Assembly: GCA_944326015.1 (NCBI GenBank)
Contig: CALVCJ010000016.1
Coordinates: forward strand, 1 to 35,480
From: Candidatus Gastranaerophilales bacterium
GTDB lineage: Bacteria; Cyanobacteriota; Vampirovibrionia; Gastranaerophilales; Gastranaerophilaceae
Direction of reading: 5' to 3'
DNA length: 35,480 bases
Under the pieces are notes generated by a model. The model made no database searches and was not told where the DNA came from. It was given only the letters and a program-made list of their open reading frames with translations. Below, piece after piece: positions 7,813-17,108 of the stretch. Position 1 is the first letter of the stretch. Every line of letters begins with the position of its first letter. A program made the translations under genes and the position numbers.

Positions 7813-8511
7813 TTAAATGTATTGTTTAGCAATCTGCAATGCAGCCGATGCTGCCATTCCGTAAGGTCCCATCATACTTAGAGCACCTGATGCAAGGTTT
7901 GCATAATTCCCCAGTGTACTTCCTGATGAATTGTTTGCGGCATAAGCCTGTGCATTATAACTGTTACCTGCCGAGCTGTTTGCCTGTGAGCCTGATATGT
8001 AATTTAAAATATTAGTATTCATCTGGTTTTGTACATCCTGAAGGAAGCCTAAATATGTGTATCGCTGCGCTAATTCATTGCCTATAAGTTCGTCTCTCTT
8101 TGCGACTACATCCTGAGCCAGATTACTTAGTGAGTCTGCACGGCTTGATTCAATTGAATTTAAATTGTCCATAAATATTGAGTTATCAAAATTGCCGAAG
8201 CGCGATGCAACATCTGTTTTTAAATCTTCCAGCATAGGCGTATAAATATTATTAATTATTTTTTGCCCGTCCAGTGTATATTGATCAAGCTGCGATTGAA
8301 GATTTTTTTGCGTATTTTCGTCAAATACGTTTACCGAAGCTAGTGAATCCGCAAATGATTTTTGAGCATATTCATAAGCGCGCTTTTCATCATCAGACAT
8401 ATTATAGTTAGATGTAATAGTATTACCGCGTTTGCTTGTAGTTGCTTTGTTTGCGCCATTTACGGAAATTGCACCTGACGAATATGACGGATATTTTGAT
8501 GATTTTCCCAT
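7813..8511 (-). CDS. Phage-like structural protein (virion-associated family)
   Basis: 232 aa. Layout: a polar, Ser/Lys-rich N-terminus; a helical middle (residues about 38-165) with DEKRAYEYAQKSF and RFGNFDNSIFMDNLNSIE; then a low-complexity Ser/Asn/Ala stretch and a Gly/Ala-rich hydrophobic tail (LASGALSMMGPYGMAASAAL). This pattern is typical of small virion or ejection proteins of short-tailed phages. I recognise the style but not a named family. No other virion gene is adjacent. The gene has its own promoter and leader, an AAAGGA ribosome site 7 bases before the ATG, and its own terminator. Its leader is nearly the same as that of the tail-fibre gene at 28224. Confidence 0.5.
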   Translation of the reverse strand: MGKSSKYPSYSSGAISVNGANKATTSKRGNTITSNYNMSDDEKRAYEYAQKSFADSLASVNVFDENTQKNLQSQLDQYTLDGQKIINNIYTPMLEDLKTDVASRFGNFDNSIFMDNLNSIESSRADSLSNLAQDVVAKRDELIGNELAQRYTYLGFLQDVQNQMNTNILNYISGSQANSSAGNSYNAQAYAANNSSGSTLGNYANLASGALSMMGPYGMAASAALQIAKQYI

Positions 8512-8578
8512 TTTTTGTTCCTTTCTGGAGCAAAATTTAATGGAATTTTTTAAGGCGTTTGGATTCTTTTATTATACC
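8512..8578 (-). promoter_or_regulatory. Promoter and 5' leader shared with the tail-fibre gene (copy A)
   Basis: Read on the minus strand from 8578: GGTATAAT, then CCAAACGCCTT, then TCCATTAAATT, then CCAGAAAGGA and the ATG. The -10 box is 8571-8576, with a weak TTTACA or TTACAG about 17-18 bases upstream. The same four blocks occur in the same order at 28225-28296. Confidence 0.75.
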
Positions 8579-8629
8579 ATGCACATTTAAAATCTGTAAA
8601 GTAATTTTTGTTTGGGATATAATAAAGAT

Positions 8630-10387
8630 ATGGAAAATTTCAATAAAATTAATACTTTAATCAGTGAGAAAAAATATAAAGATGCTAAGCAGGAATTAGA
8701 AAAACTTATAAACTGTGAAGAAAAAGATATTGAAGCGTTAAAGCTTCTTGGCCTCTGTCATATAAATTTAAATGAATTTAAAGAAGGCCAGGGTGTTTTT
8801 GAGACTGTTGTGAAGTACAAAGACGATGCTTTAAGCTGGTTTTATCTTGCGAGCTGTTATGACAATCAGGATGACTATCTCCATGCAATATCTGCATATG
8901 AAGAAGTTTTACGCTTAAGAAGCGGCTATATTGATGCTTATAAAAATCTTGCGGTTGTTTATGTAAAAAATGGGGAACCACAAAAAGCAGTTGATACCGC
9001 TAAGAAAGCGCTTGATTTTTCAAAAGACGACTATACGATTTATTACATTGCAGGAACAGCCTGCATGGCACTGAAAAAGTTTGAACAAGCAGTCGAATAT
9101 CTTGAAAAAGCTCTGGAACTTAATCCGGAACATTCTCAGCTTTATAATAATCTTGGAACATGCTATGTTACAATCGGTAATCTTGACAAAGCTTACGAAA
9201 ATTTTGTTAAAGCGAGTGAATTTGACCCTGGTAATTCAATTACTTACTACAATATTGCTTCAATACTGCAACTGCAGGATAAGCATAAAGAAGCCTGTGA
9301 GTTTTTTAGAAAAGCATACTCCATAGAACCGCAGGATAGTTATCTTGTTGCTCTTGCATTGTCCGAGGTTAAATCAAATCAGCTTGAGGAGGCAATTAAA
9401 CATTATAAAATTTTAGCTTTGCATAATCCTCAAAAAACAAATTTTCAATACAATCTGGCTTGCTGTTATGACGCTGCAGGTGAATATGCAAGTGCTGTAA
9501 GTATTCTTGCTCACCTTGTGTTGACTAACCCGAAATCTGTTTCTATGGCAAGAAAACTTGCAAGTATTTATATTAAACTCCGTCAGTTTTCAAATGCTAA
9601 AGTTTTGTATGAGAAAATTATTATTCAGGGTAATACTTCTTTTGAAATTTATTACGAATTTGCTCATCTATGTGTAAAAACTGATGATATGGATAAAGCA
9701 GAAAAGATTTTGAAAAAGGTTGTTGAACTTAATCCTGAATTTGCCCCAGCTCACAAAGATCTTGGTGTCTTGTATCTCGGCAAACGCTTGTTTGATTATG
9801 CAGAAGATGAATTTAATATGGCTTTAAAGCTTGCACCTGATGATTTTGATGTTTTATTTGAGTACGCAAATTATCTGCATTCAACAACTAATTTTGAAAA
9901 AGCGGATGAGTATTATTGCAAAGCACTGCAAATTAAACCGGATGATGTTCATGCGTTAGGATTTTCGGCTTTAAATAAAATTCATCTTAAACAGCTTGAT
10001 GAGGCTTATTCCCGGATTGAGTATGTGTTAGAACATGAAACAAATAATGCATTTATGTATTTTATCGCCGGTAAAATACTATACCTTCAGGGAAATTATG
10101 AAGATGCAAAGATGTACTTAATTAAATCATATGAACTTGAAAAGACTAATGATACCGAAAATATGCTAGGACTTTGCTATTATGAACTTGGTGATTATGA
10201 GCAGGCAAATAATATCTTTAAGCATATGCTTGAAGATAATCCGTTGAATGTAAATTTGCTTTTAAACAGTGCAAGATGTTATAAAAATTTGAATGATAAA
10301 GATTCGGCACTTTCGCTTCTTGATAAGATTACAGATGCTTTTCCAGAGTGCGAAGAAGCACAGGAAATGATAAGAGAGATATCGTAA
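8630..10387 (+). CDS. Large tetratricopeptide-repeat protein
   Basis: 585 aa made almost entirely of about 16 TPR units, with repeated features such as EQAVEYLEKALELNP and NNLGTCYVTIGNLDKAYENF. It has no signal peptide or membrane segment, so it is likely a cytosolic protein-interaction scaffold with unknown partners. The start at 8630 is preferred over an in-frame TTG at 8612, because TATAAT (8618-8623) lies inside that extension and ends 6 bases before the ATG. There is no Shine-Dalgarno sequence, consistent with a leaderless message. It is divergent from the phage-like gene, with overlapping promoter regions, and is followed by a terminator. Confidence 0.88.
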   Translation: MENFNKINTLISEKKYKDAKQELEKLINCEEKDIEALKLLGLCHINLNEFKEGQGVFETVVKYKDDALSWFYLASCYDNQDDYLHAISAYEEVLRLRSGYIDAYKNLAVVYVKNGEPQKAVDTAKKALDFSKDDYTIYYIAGTACMALKKFEQAVEYLEKALELNPEHSQLYNNLGTCYVTIGNLDKAYENFVKASEFDPGNSITYYNIASILQLQDKHKEACEFFRKAYSIEPQDSYLVALALSEVKSNQLEEAIKHYKILALHNPQKTNFQYNLACCYDAAGEYASAVSILAHLVLTNPKSVSMARKLASIYIKLRQFSNAKVLYEKIIIQGNTSFEIYYEFAHLCVKTDDMDKAEKILKKVVELNPEFAPAHKDLGVLYLGKRLFDYAEDEFNMALKLAPDDFDVLFEYANYLHSTTNFEKADEYYCKALQIKPDDVHALGFSALNKIHLKQLDEAYSRIEYVLEHETNNAFMYFIAGKILYLQGNYEDAKMYLIKSYELEKTNDTENMLGLCYYELGDYEQANNIFKHMLEDNPLNVNLLLNSARCYKNLNDKDSALSLLDKITDAFPECEEAQEMIREIS

Positions 10388-10400
10388 TTTTGACAACCCA

Positions 10401-10431
10401 AAAACCAACCGTTATTTTACAGGTTGGTTTT
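10401..10431. terminator. Bidirectional terminator
   Basis: AAAACCAACC (10401-10410) pairs perfectly with GGTTGGTTTT (10422-10431) over an 11-base loop. It separates the TPR gene from the convergent 53-aa gene. Confidence 0.82.
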
Positions 10432-10483
10432 TATTAAAATAAATACTTTCAATGTATCTTAAATCCTTTTTGTTAAAATTTTG

Positions 10484-10645
10484 CTATATTAGACCAAGAA
10501 CTTTTTTGTACCATGAAAATGTTTGTAATTCCAATCCGTTAAATGTTGTTTTCAGGCACTGATTTTTTAAGTAATCTTCAAATTCGTCATTAAATTTTGA
10601 TTTAATACGTTTTTCTTTTGTTGTTTCAGAAGTTAACACTGTCAT
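10484..10645 (-). CDS. 53-aa protein of unknown function
   Basis: A short gene that could easily be missed. It starts MTVLTSETTKEKRIK, has a charged N-terminal half, and ends TFSWYKKVLGLI. The ribosome site GGAGAAGG lies at ideal distance before the ATG, and an extended -10 box (TGTTATAAT on the minus strand, core 10700-10705) sits about 55 bases upstream. A bidirectional terminator follows. No signal peptide or known motif is visible. The strong expression signals argue that it is real. It could be a small regulator or precursor peptide; that is not resolved. Confidence 0.6.
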   Translation of the reverse strand: MTVLTSETTKEKRIKSKFNDEFEDYLKNQCLKTTFNGLELQTFSWYKKVLGLI

Positions 10646-10945
10646 AAGACCTTCTCCTTTTTGTTTTTTTTAGTAACCCCATATATAATTCATGTTTAAA
10701 TTATAACATATCTTGACACATTTCTCCAGTGGCTTAAATTTGCGATGTTATCAAAATGTACGCACAGTCAGGGAATCTTTGATGTAAATTTTTGTAAATA
10801 ATTATGGATGCAATATAGACATTAAAATATTACATTTTTTATATATACATTTCAATCCTACAAACGGGGAATTTTAGATTTTTTTATTACATATTCTGTT
10901 ATATTGGAACGTGATTAATTGATTTTTCTGTGCTAAACTTTATAT
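10646..10945. other. 300-bp intergenic region
   Basis: Holds the minus-strand extended -10 box and leader of the 53-aa gene (about 10646-10715) and, at its right end, TGTGCTAAACT (-10 box 10934-10939) 6 bases before the methyltransferase ATG. The middle (about 10730-10915) is AT-rich and I see no gene, repeat or hairpin in it. Confidence 0.6.
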
Positions 10946-11854
10946 ATGATTTTGATTGGGGAAAATATACATATTATTTCAAAAAAAATTAGGCAAGCTC
11001 TTATTAGCCGCGATGAAAAATGTATTTACTCATTTATTGACCTTCAAAGTAATATGGATTACATTGATTTGAATGTCGGTCCTGCAAAAAACGGATTGGA
11101 TGGAATTTTGTCCTGGCTTGCTGGATTGGTAAAATCTGATGTTGGAATTTCTTTTGATACGACCAACACTGAGGAGATGAGGCAAGGACTTGAAGCTTTT
11201 AAAGGCAGGACTTTTATTAACAGTGCCTCTCTTGATGAACCGCGTTTGAGTATTACGACGGATATGGCATTGGAATTTGACAGTAATCTAATAGCTTTGA
11301 CACTTTCACAAGAAAACGGAATTTCCAAAAATGCTGACCAGCGTCTTGAAATTGCTTTTAATATTTACGAAAAATGCCAGGAAAAGGGTATTGATAGCGA
11401 AAAAATTTTTTTTGATCCGTTAATTCTTCCTGTCAGTGTAGATCAGCCGCAAGGGGTTGAAGCTTTAAATGCAATAAAAATGATAAAGGAATGTTTTGAG
11501 ACTCCCGTAAAAACTGTGATTGGACTTTCAAATATATCAAACGGAGCTTTAAAAGATGTAAGACCGTTGATTAACCGTGTATATGCCGCCCTTGCCTATG
11601 GAGCCGGCCTTGATGCTGCTATAATTGATGCAACGGACACAGAACTTGTCAGAATATTAAGGATGCTTGATAAAAATATTCCTGAATCGGATATTGATAA
11701 ACTGTATATGCAACTTTCTGATATGATAAAAAATTTTGGCGAAGTTGATGATTTAATTTTTGATAAAGACTCTGCGGAGCAGGTAAAAATAATTAAAACC
11801 ACCAAAATTTTGCTAAATCATGAAATATATTCAAATAGTTTTACACAAATTTAA
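10946..11854 (+). CDS. Pterin-binding methyltransferase (AcsE/MetH-type)
   Basis: 302 aa with a dihydropteroate-synthase-like TIM barrel: IGENIHIISKKIRQAL at the N-terminus, DYIDLNVGPAKNG, GISFDTTN, IFFDPLILPVS and KTVIGLSNISNG. This is the pattern of methyltetrahydrofolate:corrinoid methyltransferases (AcsE, and the pterin domain of MetH). It would move a methyl group between 5-methyl-THF and a corrinoid protein. No corrinoid protein, CO dehydrogenase or methionine synthase gene is beside it, so the partner is unknown; a split methionine synthase or one-carbon role is possible. There is no Shine-Dalgarno sequence, and a -10-like TAAACT ends 6 bases before the ATG. Confidence 0.75.
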   Translation: MILIGENIHIISKKIRQALISRDEKCIYSFIDLQSNMDYIDLNVGPAKNGLDGILSWLAGLVKSDVGISFDTTNTEEMRQGLEAFKGRTFINSASLDEPRLSITTDMALEFDSNLIALTLSQENGISKNADQRLEIAFNIYEKCQEKGIDSEKIFFDPLILPVSVDQPQGVEALNAIKMIKECFETPVKTVIGLSNISNGALKDVRPLINRVYAALAYGAGLDAAIIDATDTELVRILRMLDKNIPESDIDKLYMQLSDMIKNFGEVDDLIFDKDSAEQVKIIKTTKILLNHEIYSNSFTQI

Positions 11855-11868
11855 TTTTTTGCTATAAT
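11840..11868 (+). promoter_or_regulatory. Promoter of the secreted TPR protein-lipoprotein operon
   Basis: TTTACA (11840-11845) and TATAAT (11863-11868) with a 17-base spacer, overlapping the 3' end of the methyltransferase gene. AGGAGAG follows at 11890-11896. Confidence 0.7.
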
Positions 11869-11903
11869 ATCGTTATAGTAAAAAAGATTAGGAGAGTGGA
11901 ACT

Positions 11904-13934
11904 ATAAATAAGAAGTTATTATTTTCGGCATTTTTATCTTTTGCATTAACAGGTATTTCTGTTCAGGCAGCTATGACGCCCGAGGCTAATTCATTGTATC
12001 AGCAGGCATGCTCTGCAGAGTATAAGGAAGATTATAAAACAGCTGTTGATAAATTGCTTCAGGCTTTAAATATTTCATCAAATGATGTTATGATTTATAC
12101 AAAACTTGCCGGTGTTTACAGTGAAATGGGCGAGTACGAGAAAGCTCTTGAAACTTATGCAAGAGTCGCAGAATTAAAACCAAATGACGGTTATATCTAT
12201 CTCAGTGTCGGAAGTATTTATGAAAATCAGGGTAAATATATTGAAGCTTTGCAGGCTTATAATAAAGTTCTTGAAATGTGCCCTGAATATCTTTACAATT
12301 ACTTGAATATTGCAAATGTTCAGTATCAGCTTAGAGACTATAAGTCTGCAATAGAAAATTACAATAAATTCCTAGCTACATACTCAAAACACACTGAAGC
12401 GCGGGAAAGCCTTGCATCTTCTTACTTGAATGACGGAAATTACAAAAGTGCCGTGAATGAATATGAAAATTTATACCAGGCAAACCCTACAAGATTTAAA
12501 GATTTTTCAAATTATGGTCTTGCTCTTTTTGAGACTCAAGATTATACGCGTGCTGTTGAATTTCTTGAAAGGGCGGTTGACGCTGATCCCGATAATACAA
12601 GAAATCACATAAGCCTTGCGCTTTCTTATCAAGAACTCGGAAAAAATGATCTTGCCCTTGCTCAGTATGATATCGTATTCAGACAGCAGCCGGCTTTGAA
12701 CTCAATTCGTTTTGACTATGGAAATCTGCTGGCTGATATGGGTCAGAATGAGGCTGCTATTGAAAATTATAAAATTTATATATCAAATTATCCTGATAAT
12801 CCCGAAGCTTATCGTAATATTGGTATAGTTTATAAACGCCTTAACAAACTTGACGAGACAATTACAAATTATGAAAAAGCACTACAATTACAAAAAGATA
12901 AAAAGGATATTAACATTATAGAAGATTTGGCACAATGCTATCACCTTAAAAAGGATTACGAGAATGCCCTGCAATATTATAATGAAGCGCTAACATTGAA
13001 AAAAGACGACTATGATTTGAGATATAATAAAGCTATTGTTCTTCATGCAATGGGAAATTACAATGATGCTGTTGCAATTTATGATGAGCTTTTGACTCAG
13101 AAAAATAATCCCGATGTGAAATCAAATCTTTCCGCTGCTCTTGTAGCTCTAGGGGATAAATATTTACAGGAGCATAATTATTCGCTTGCAACAGAGACAT
13201 TTGATCGTGCAGTTAAGAATGGAACTAAAGACAGCTATGCGTATTTTGGACTTGCAAAAGCATATAGAGCCTGTGATCTTAATGATAAAGCATCGGAATA
13301 TTACGAAAAAGCAATTGCAATGGCACCTGAAAAGATTGAATACAGTGATGAATTTGCAGAGTTTATTGCATCTTCAAATAAAGCTAAAGATGTGAAAATT
13401 TCTTCTGAAAATTCTTCTGCTGAAATAAAAGAGGTAGTTTTGTCTGACGACACGAAAAAAGAAGCAGATACTCTTACTGATAAAGAATTTATCGCAAAAG
13501 GTGATGAAAATTATAAAAAACAAGACTATGATGCTTCAATTATAAATTACAAAGCTGCTCTGGAGCTTAATCCTTCTGATGAAGTTACACTTTTGAAACT
13601 CGGCAATATTTACAAAATTAAAAATGATAATAAAAATGCAATTAACTTTTATAAAAAGTCAATCGTAGTAAATCCTAATTATGCTGACGGCTGGTTTAAC
13701 CTCGGCCTTGTGTACGCAAATGAGGAAAACAACGGGAAAGCAAAAGAGTGTTTTCATCGCGTAATAGCCTTAAATCCGAATTACAGCTATGCATACTATG
13801 CACTGGGGCTTGCATACGATCAGGACGGTGACAAGAAAGAAGCTTTGAATAATTATAAAATTTTCTTGACCCAAAATAAAGATGAAAATACAGCCAAAGT
13901 TGTCCGGCAAAAAATTCAAAATCTTGAAAAATGA
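11904..13934 (+). CDS. Exported TPR protein, apparent ATA start codon
   Basis: About 676 aa. From residue 24 it is a chain of TPR units, with a break at roughly residues 490-530 (charged linker) and more TPRs to the end. The first ATG in frame is at 11973, but the same frame continues upstream with NKKLLFSAFLSFALTGISVQA, a textbook signal peptide ending VQA. That frame has a stop at 11889 and no ATG, GTG or TTG after it. The codon 7 bases after the Shine-Dalgarno sequence GGAGAG is ATA at 11904. The real start is therefore probably this ATA, or an ATG misread or mutated at one base. The protein is exported to the periplasm or cell surface. It overlaps the next gene by ATGA. Confidence 0.8.
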   Translation: MNKKLLFSAFLSFALTGISVQAAMTPEANSLYQQACSAEYKEDYKTAVDKLLQALNISSNDVMIYTKLAGVYSEMGEYEKALETYARVAELKPNDGYIYLSVGSIYENQGKYIEALQAYNKVLEMCPEYLYNYLNIANVQYQLRDYKSAIENYNKFLATYSKHTEARESLASSYLNDGNYKSAVNEYENLYQANPTRFKDFSNYGLALFETQDYTRAVEFLERAVDADPDNTRNHISLALSYQELGKNDLALAQYDIVFRQQPALNSIRFDYGNLLADMGQNEAAIENYKIYISNYPDNPEAYRNIGIVYKRLNKLDETITNYEKALQLQKDKKDINIIEDLAQCYHLKKDYENALQYYNEALTLKKDDYDLRYNKAIVLHAMGNYNDAVAIYDELLTQKNNPDVKSNLSAALVALGDKYLQEHNYSLATETFDRAVKNGTKDSYAYFGLAKAYRACDLNDKASEYYEKAIAMAPEKIEYSDEFAEFIASSNKAKDVKISSENSSAEIKEVVLSDDTKKEADTLTDKEFIAKGDENYKKQDYDASIINYKAALELNPSDEVTLLKLGNIYKIKNDNKNAINFYKKSIVVNPNYADGWFNLGLVYANEENNGKAKECFHRVIALNPNYSYAYYALGLAYDQDGDKKEALNNYKIFLTQNKDENTAKVVRQKIQNLEK

Positions 13935-14341
13935 AAAAAATAATTTTTATCTGTTTGATATTATCTTTGGCAGCCGTAATGACAGGTTGTACTACTGACA
14001 AACCAGCAATTCTTTTTAATAAATATCCGATAACAGGAAAAAACATATATGATTATTCCACGTCTTTTCCTGTAGGAGCACGAATTTATTATCTGGTTTT
14101 TATGCCTAAAAAGATTGAATCAAGGTATCTTTACATTCAGATAATAAAGAAGGACAACGATTACGGACAATTTGGCTATAAGTTAATACAGACATATAAC
14201 ATAAGATTAAAAGATGAAGAAAAGAATTATTATACTGATTATTTTGTTTTAAACGAGGGCGGGTATTATTTTATGAGAGTTTATTCAAAGGATAATCCAC
14301 ATAAAGTTTTTGCATCTGCAGAATTTTATGTAAAGAAATAA
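13931..14341 (+). CDS. Small lipoprotein of unknown function
   Basis: 136 aa. The N-terminus MKKIIFICLILSLAAVMTGC is a lipoprotein signal with lipobox MTGC, so the mature protein starts at Cys20 and is membrane-anchored. The rest is beta-rich (GARIYYLVFMPKK, YLYIQIIKK, YYFMRVYSK), suggesting a small sandwich domain. It overlaps the exported TPR gene by 4 bases (ATGA), so the two are translationally coupled and probably act together in the envelope. No homologous family was recognised. Confidence 0.75.
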   Translation: MKKIIFICLILSLAAVMTGCTTDKPAILFNKYPITGKNIYDYSTSFPVGARIYYLVFMPKKIESRYLYIQIIKKDNDYGQFGYKLIQTYNIRLKDEEKNYYTDYFVLNEGGYYFMRVYSKDNPHKVFASAEFYVKK

Positions 14342-14462
14342 TTAAGTAATTTATCCTGATGGCTTTTGTACTTCTGTAAATATCAATTATTAATACAATG
14401 TTCAACATGACATTATTAGTCAGGCTGGTGTACATTTGTATATAAATTTTAAGTTTAATTTA

Positions 14463-14491
14463 TTGTCTTAAAAATCTTTTTCACTTATAAT
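14463..14491 (+). promoter_or_regulatory. Promoter of glyA
   Basis: TTGTCT (14463-14468) and TATAAT (14486-14491), 17-base spacer. It gives a leader of about 25 nt containing GAGGGG. Confidence 0.72.
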
Positions 14492-14523
14492 TATTCCGTT
14501 AGATAAAGTGAGGGGTGTGTAAA

Positions 14524-15765
14524 ATGCATATAGAACATATCAAAAAAGTTGATCCTGTAGTAGCAGAACAGATAGAAAAAGAATTTGAGCGTCAGCAAAA
14601 TACGATTGAACTTATAGCAAGTGAAAATATAACATCAGAAGCTGTAATGGAAGCCTGCGGAAGTGTTTTAACAAATAAATATGCTGAAGGGAAACCGCAT
14701 AAACGTTTTTATAACGGATGTGACCATGTTGACGTTATAGAAGAAATTGCACAAAAAAGAGCATGTGAGCTTTTTCACATGGATCATGCAAATGTCCAGC
14801 CGCATAGCGGGGCTCAGGCTAATATGGCTGTGTTTATGGCAGTTTTAAAACCTGGTGATAAAGTGCTAGGCATGGATCTTTCAAACGGCGGGCACCTTTC
14901 TCATGGCTCGCCTGTTAATTTTTCAGGCTTATATTTTGATGTAAAAAGCTACGGTGTGGATGAATACGGCAATATTGATTACGATAATGTCCGTGAAATG
15001 GCGTTTGAGCATAAACCTAAACTTATAATCTGCGGCGCAAGCAACTATTCTAAAATTATTGATTTTAAAAAGTTTCGGGACATTGCAGATGAAGTTGGAG
15101 CATACCTGCTGGCAGATATCGCGCATATTGCAGGGCTTGTTGCAGCTGGACTTCACCCGTCGCCTGCTGGTTACGCACAGTTTGTAACAACAACAACGCA
15201 TAAATCTCTCAGAGGTCCTAGAGGCGGAATTACAATGTGTGATGAGGATTTTGCACAGATTATTGATAAAGCAATTTTTCCGGGAATTCAAGGCGGTCCT
15301 CTTGAACATATTATTGCAGGAAAAGCAGTTGCACTTCTTGAGGCTTCAAAACCGGAATTTATAGCTTACGCAAAACAGATTTTGAAAAATGCAAAAGCTT
15401 TAGCACAAGGGTTGATGGATGAGGGCATGGATATTGTTGGTGGAATGACCGAAAATCATTTGATGACACTTGATTTAAGAAAAACAGGCAAAACAGGTAA
15501 AGATATGGCGAATGTTCTTGAGCGCGTTGGAATTACCGCAAACAAAAATACAGTGCCGAATGACCCGCAGAGCCCGTTTGTCACAAGTGGTATAAGATTA
15601 GGTGTACCTGCTGTTACAACAAGAGGCTTTAAAGAAGATGATATGACGGAAGTTGCAAAAATTATTGCATCTGCAATATTTTCGTCAGATAATGAATTGG
15701 GTTTGCAAAATTTAAGGGAACGTTCTCTTAAACTTTGTAAAAAATACCCGATATACAAAAACTAG
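14524..15765 (+). CDS. glyA: Serine hydroxymethyltransferase
   Basis: PLP enzyme that interconverts serine plus tetrahydrofolate with glycine plus methylene-THF, the main source of one-carbon units. 413 aa, the usual length. Diagnostic features are [14 protein letters not shown], the [14 protein letters not shown] segment, [11 protein letters not shown], and the PLP lysine Lys227 in [14 protein letters not shown]. The ATG at 14524 has GAGGGG 8 bases upstream and is preferred to an in-frame GTG at 14515 inside that ribosome site. The stop codon lies on the first bases of a palindromic repeat (15764-15858). Confidence 0.97.
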   Translation: MHIEHIKKVDPVVAEQIEKEFERQQNTIELIASENITSEAVMEACGSVLTNKYAEGKPHKRFYNGCDHVDVIEEIAQKRACELFHMDHANVQPHSGAQANMAVFMAVLKPGDKVLGMDLSNGGHLSHGSPVNFSGLYFDVKSYGVDEYGNIDYDNVREMAFEHKPKLIICGASNYSKIIDFKKFRDIADEVGAYLLADIAHIAGLVAAGLHPSPAGYAQFVTTTTHKSLRGPRGGITMCDEDFAQIIDKAIFPGIQGGPLEHIIAGKAVALLEASKPEFIAYAKQILKNAKALAQGLMDEGMDIVGGMTENHLMTLDLRKTGKTGKDMANVLERVGITANKNTVPNDPQSPFVTSGIRLGVPAVTTRGFKEDDMTEVAKIIASAIFSSDNELGLQNLRERSLKLCKKYPIYKN

Positions 15766-15858
15766 AAGCCCGGATGACAGAATGTCTGGAAGGCAGGCTG
15801 TTATCGGAAATAAATATTTTGAGTGAAACTAGCTTGACCTCCTGACATCCGGGCTTCT
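15764..15858. repeat. Dispersed hairpin repeat, copy 2
   Basis: The ends AGAAGCCCGGATG (15764) and CATCCGGGCTTCT (15846-15858) are perfect inverted repeats. The core AAGGCAGGCTGTTA...AGCTTGACCTC matches the repeat at 6405-6488. It may also serve as the glyA terminator. Confidence 0.65.
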
Positions 15859-15886
15859 GACCCTCTAATTAAAAGGATTAATCTAA

Positions 15887-16918
15887 ATGCTTATAAAACT
15901 AACACATGCACATATAATCGGAACAGTAATAGCCTATCTTATAGGGGTATGTCTTGTTCCTCTTGTAATAAGTTTTTCAAAAAAAGAGGGGCTTGTTGAT
16001 GTCCCGAATGAACGAAAGATTCACACCAAGCCGATATCAAGAATAGGCGGGGTCGCAATATGGGCAAGTACGATGCTGACATTTTTATGTCTTGTGTTTA
16101 TGAGTTATTACCCTTCTGGAAATCTTCTGTCAGGAATTTTGCTCGGCGGTTCTTTAATGTTTTTATTAGGGCTTGTGGATGATATTTATAACCTTGATGC
16201 AAAATTTAAACTTTTTTTGCAAATTTCGATAGCAACCCTTGTTTATTTATTGGGAGTTCAGATTAATAATGTTCCATTTATAGGTCATATAGGGATTTTT
16301 TCTTATCCGGTTACTCTTATATGGATAGTTGGAATTTCAAACGCATTGAATTTTATAGATGGTGTTGACGGGCTTGCAGGCTCGGTAATTACTGTTAATG
16401 CTATTACGCTAGCGATTATTGCTGTTGCAATGACTCCACCAAATTCTATAATTGCATTAATAGGGTTTATCCTTGCTGGTTCCATGCTCGCATTTTTAAC
16501 ATACAATTTTAACCCTGCAAAAATCTTTATGGGCGACAGCGGTGCATTGTTTTCAGGCTTTCTTCTAGCAACAATTTCTATAACAGGAGTTATGAAAGCT
16601 GCAACTCTTGCAATTTTGCTTCCTTTTTTGGTGTTGGCTGTTCCTATTATGGATATTACGTTTTCGTCACTCAGGCGAATTGCAAAAGGTAAATCCCCCT
16701 TTGTTGCTGATGCTGAACATATCCATCATAAACTGCTTCACGCAGGATTTTCACAGAAAAAAACAGTAATGATTTTAACATCTGTCGCGATCATAGCCGG
16801 GGCAATTGCATCATTGTTTATGGGGTCTGCAACAATTAAACATTATTTTATTTATATACTGGCTGTTGTTATTGTAATGTTGTTACTAAACTTAATTAAG
16901 GCCTTGACAAAAAAATAA
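15887..16918 (+). CDS. Undecaprenyl-phosphate N-acetylhexosamine-1-phosphate transferase (WecA/TagO/MraY family)
   Basis: 343-aa polytopic inner-membrane enzyme with about ten hydrophobic segments. It transfers a sugar-1-phosphate from a UDP-sugar to undecaprenyl phosphate, starting a surface polysaccharide or teichoic-acid-type polymer. The family's cytoplasmic motifs are present in order: IHTKPISRIGG, GLVDDIYNLDAKFK (Mg-binding aspartates), NFIDGVDGLAGS, FMGDSGALFSGF and the HIHHKLLHAGF loop. The HIHH form separates WecA/TagO enzymes from MraY, so a polysaccharide role is favoured over peptidoglycan. AAAGGA lies about 10 bases before the ATG. Confidence 0.9.
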   Translation: MLIKLTHAHIIGTVIAYLIGVCLVPLVISFSKKEGLVDVPNERKIHTKPISRIGGVAIWASTMLTFLCLVFMSYYPSGNLLSGILLGGSLMFLLGLVDDIYNLDAKFKLFLQISIATLVYLLGVQINNVPFIGHIGIFSYPVTLIWIVGISNALNFIDGVDGLAGSVITVNAITLAIIAVAMTPPNSIIALIGFILAGSMLAFLTYNFNPAKIFMGDSGALFSGFLLATISITGVMKAATLAILLPFLVLAVPIMDITFSSLRRIAKGKSPFVADAEHIHHKLLHAGFSQKKTVMILTSVAIIAGAIASLFMGSATIKHYFIYILAVVIVMLLLNLIKALTKK

Positions 16919-16932
16919 TTATGTGCTATCCT
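16904..16932 (+). promoter_or_regulatory. Promoter upstream of the 17109 gene with a long leader
   Basis: TTGACA (16904-16909) and TATCCT (16927-16932), 17-base spacer, overlapping the end of the WecA-type gene. The implied leader is about 170 nt and contains the hairpin GTTGAATTT/AAATTCAAC (17034-17059), so post-transcriptional control is possible. Confidence 0.5.
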
Positions 16933-17108
16933 TTTATATGGATTTAATTACTCAGTTTTGAGCCATGTCGTTTTCACGGGATAAAAGTTCAAAATATTTA
17001 AGTGTAAATCTGCCATATATGTGTTTATAATTAGTTGAATTTTCTATAATAAATTCAACCGGTGTGAATACTATTTACGTGTGTTAGTTAAGTAAAGGTT
17101 TATTAGCT

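Noticed and set aside
7813-8511. Whole prophage around the virion-like gene
   Set aside because: Both neighbours are ordinary chromosomal genes, and no integrase, terminase, portal or lysis gene is present.
14929-15309. 126-codon open frame antisense to glyA
   Set aside because: Pure shadow of the SHMT coding frame; no ribosome site.
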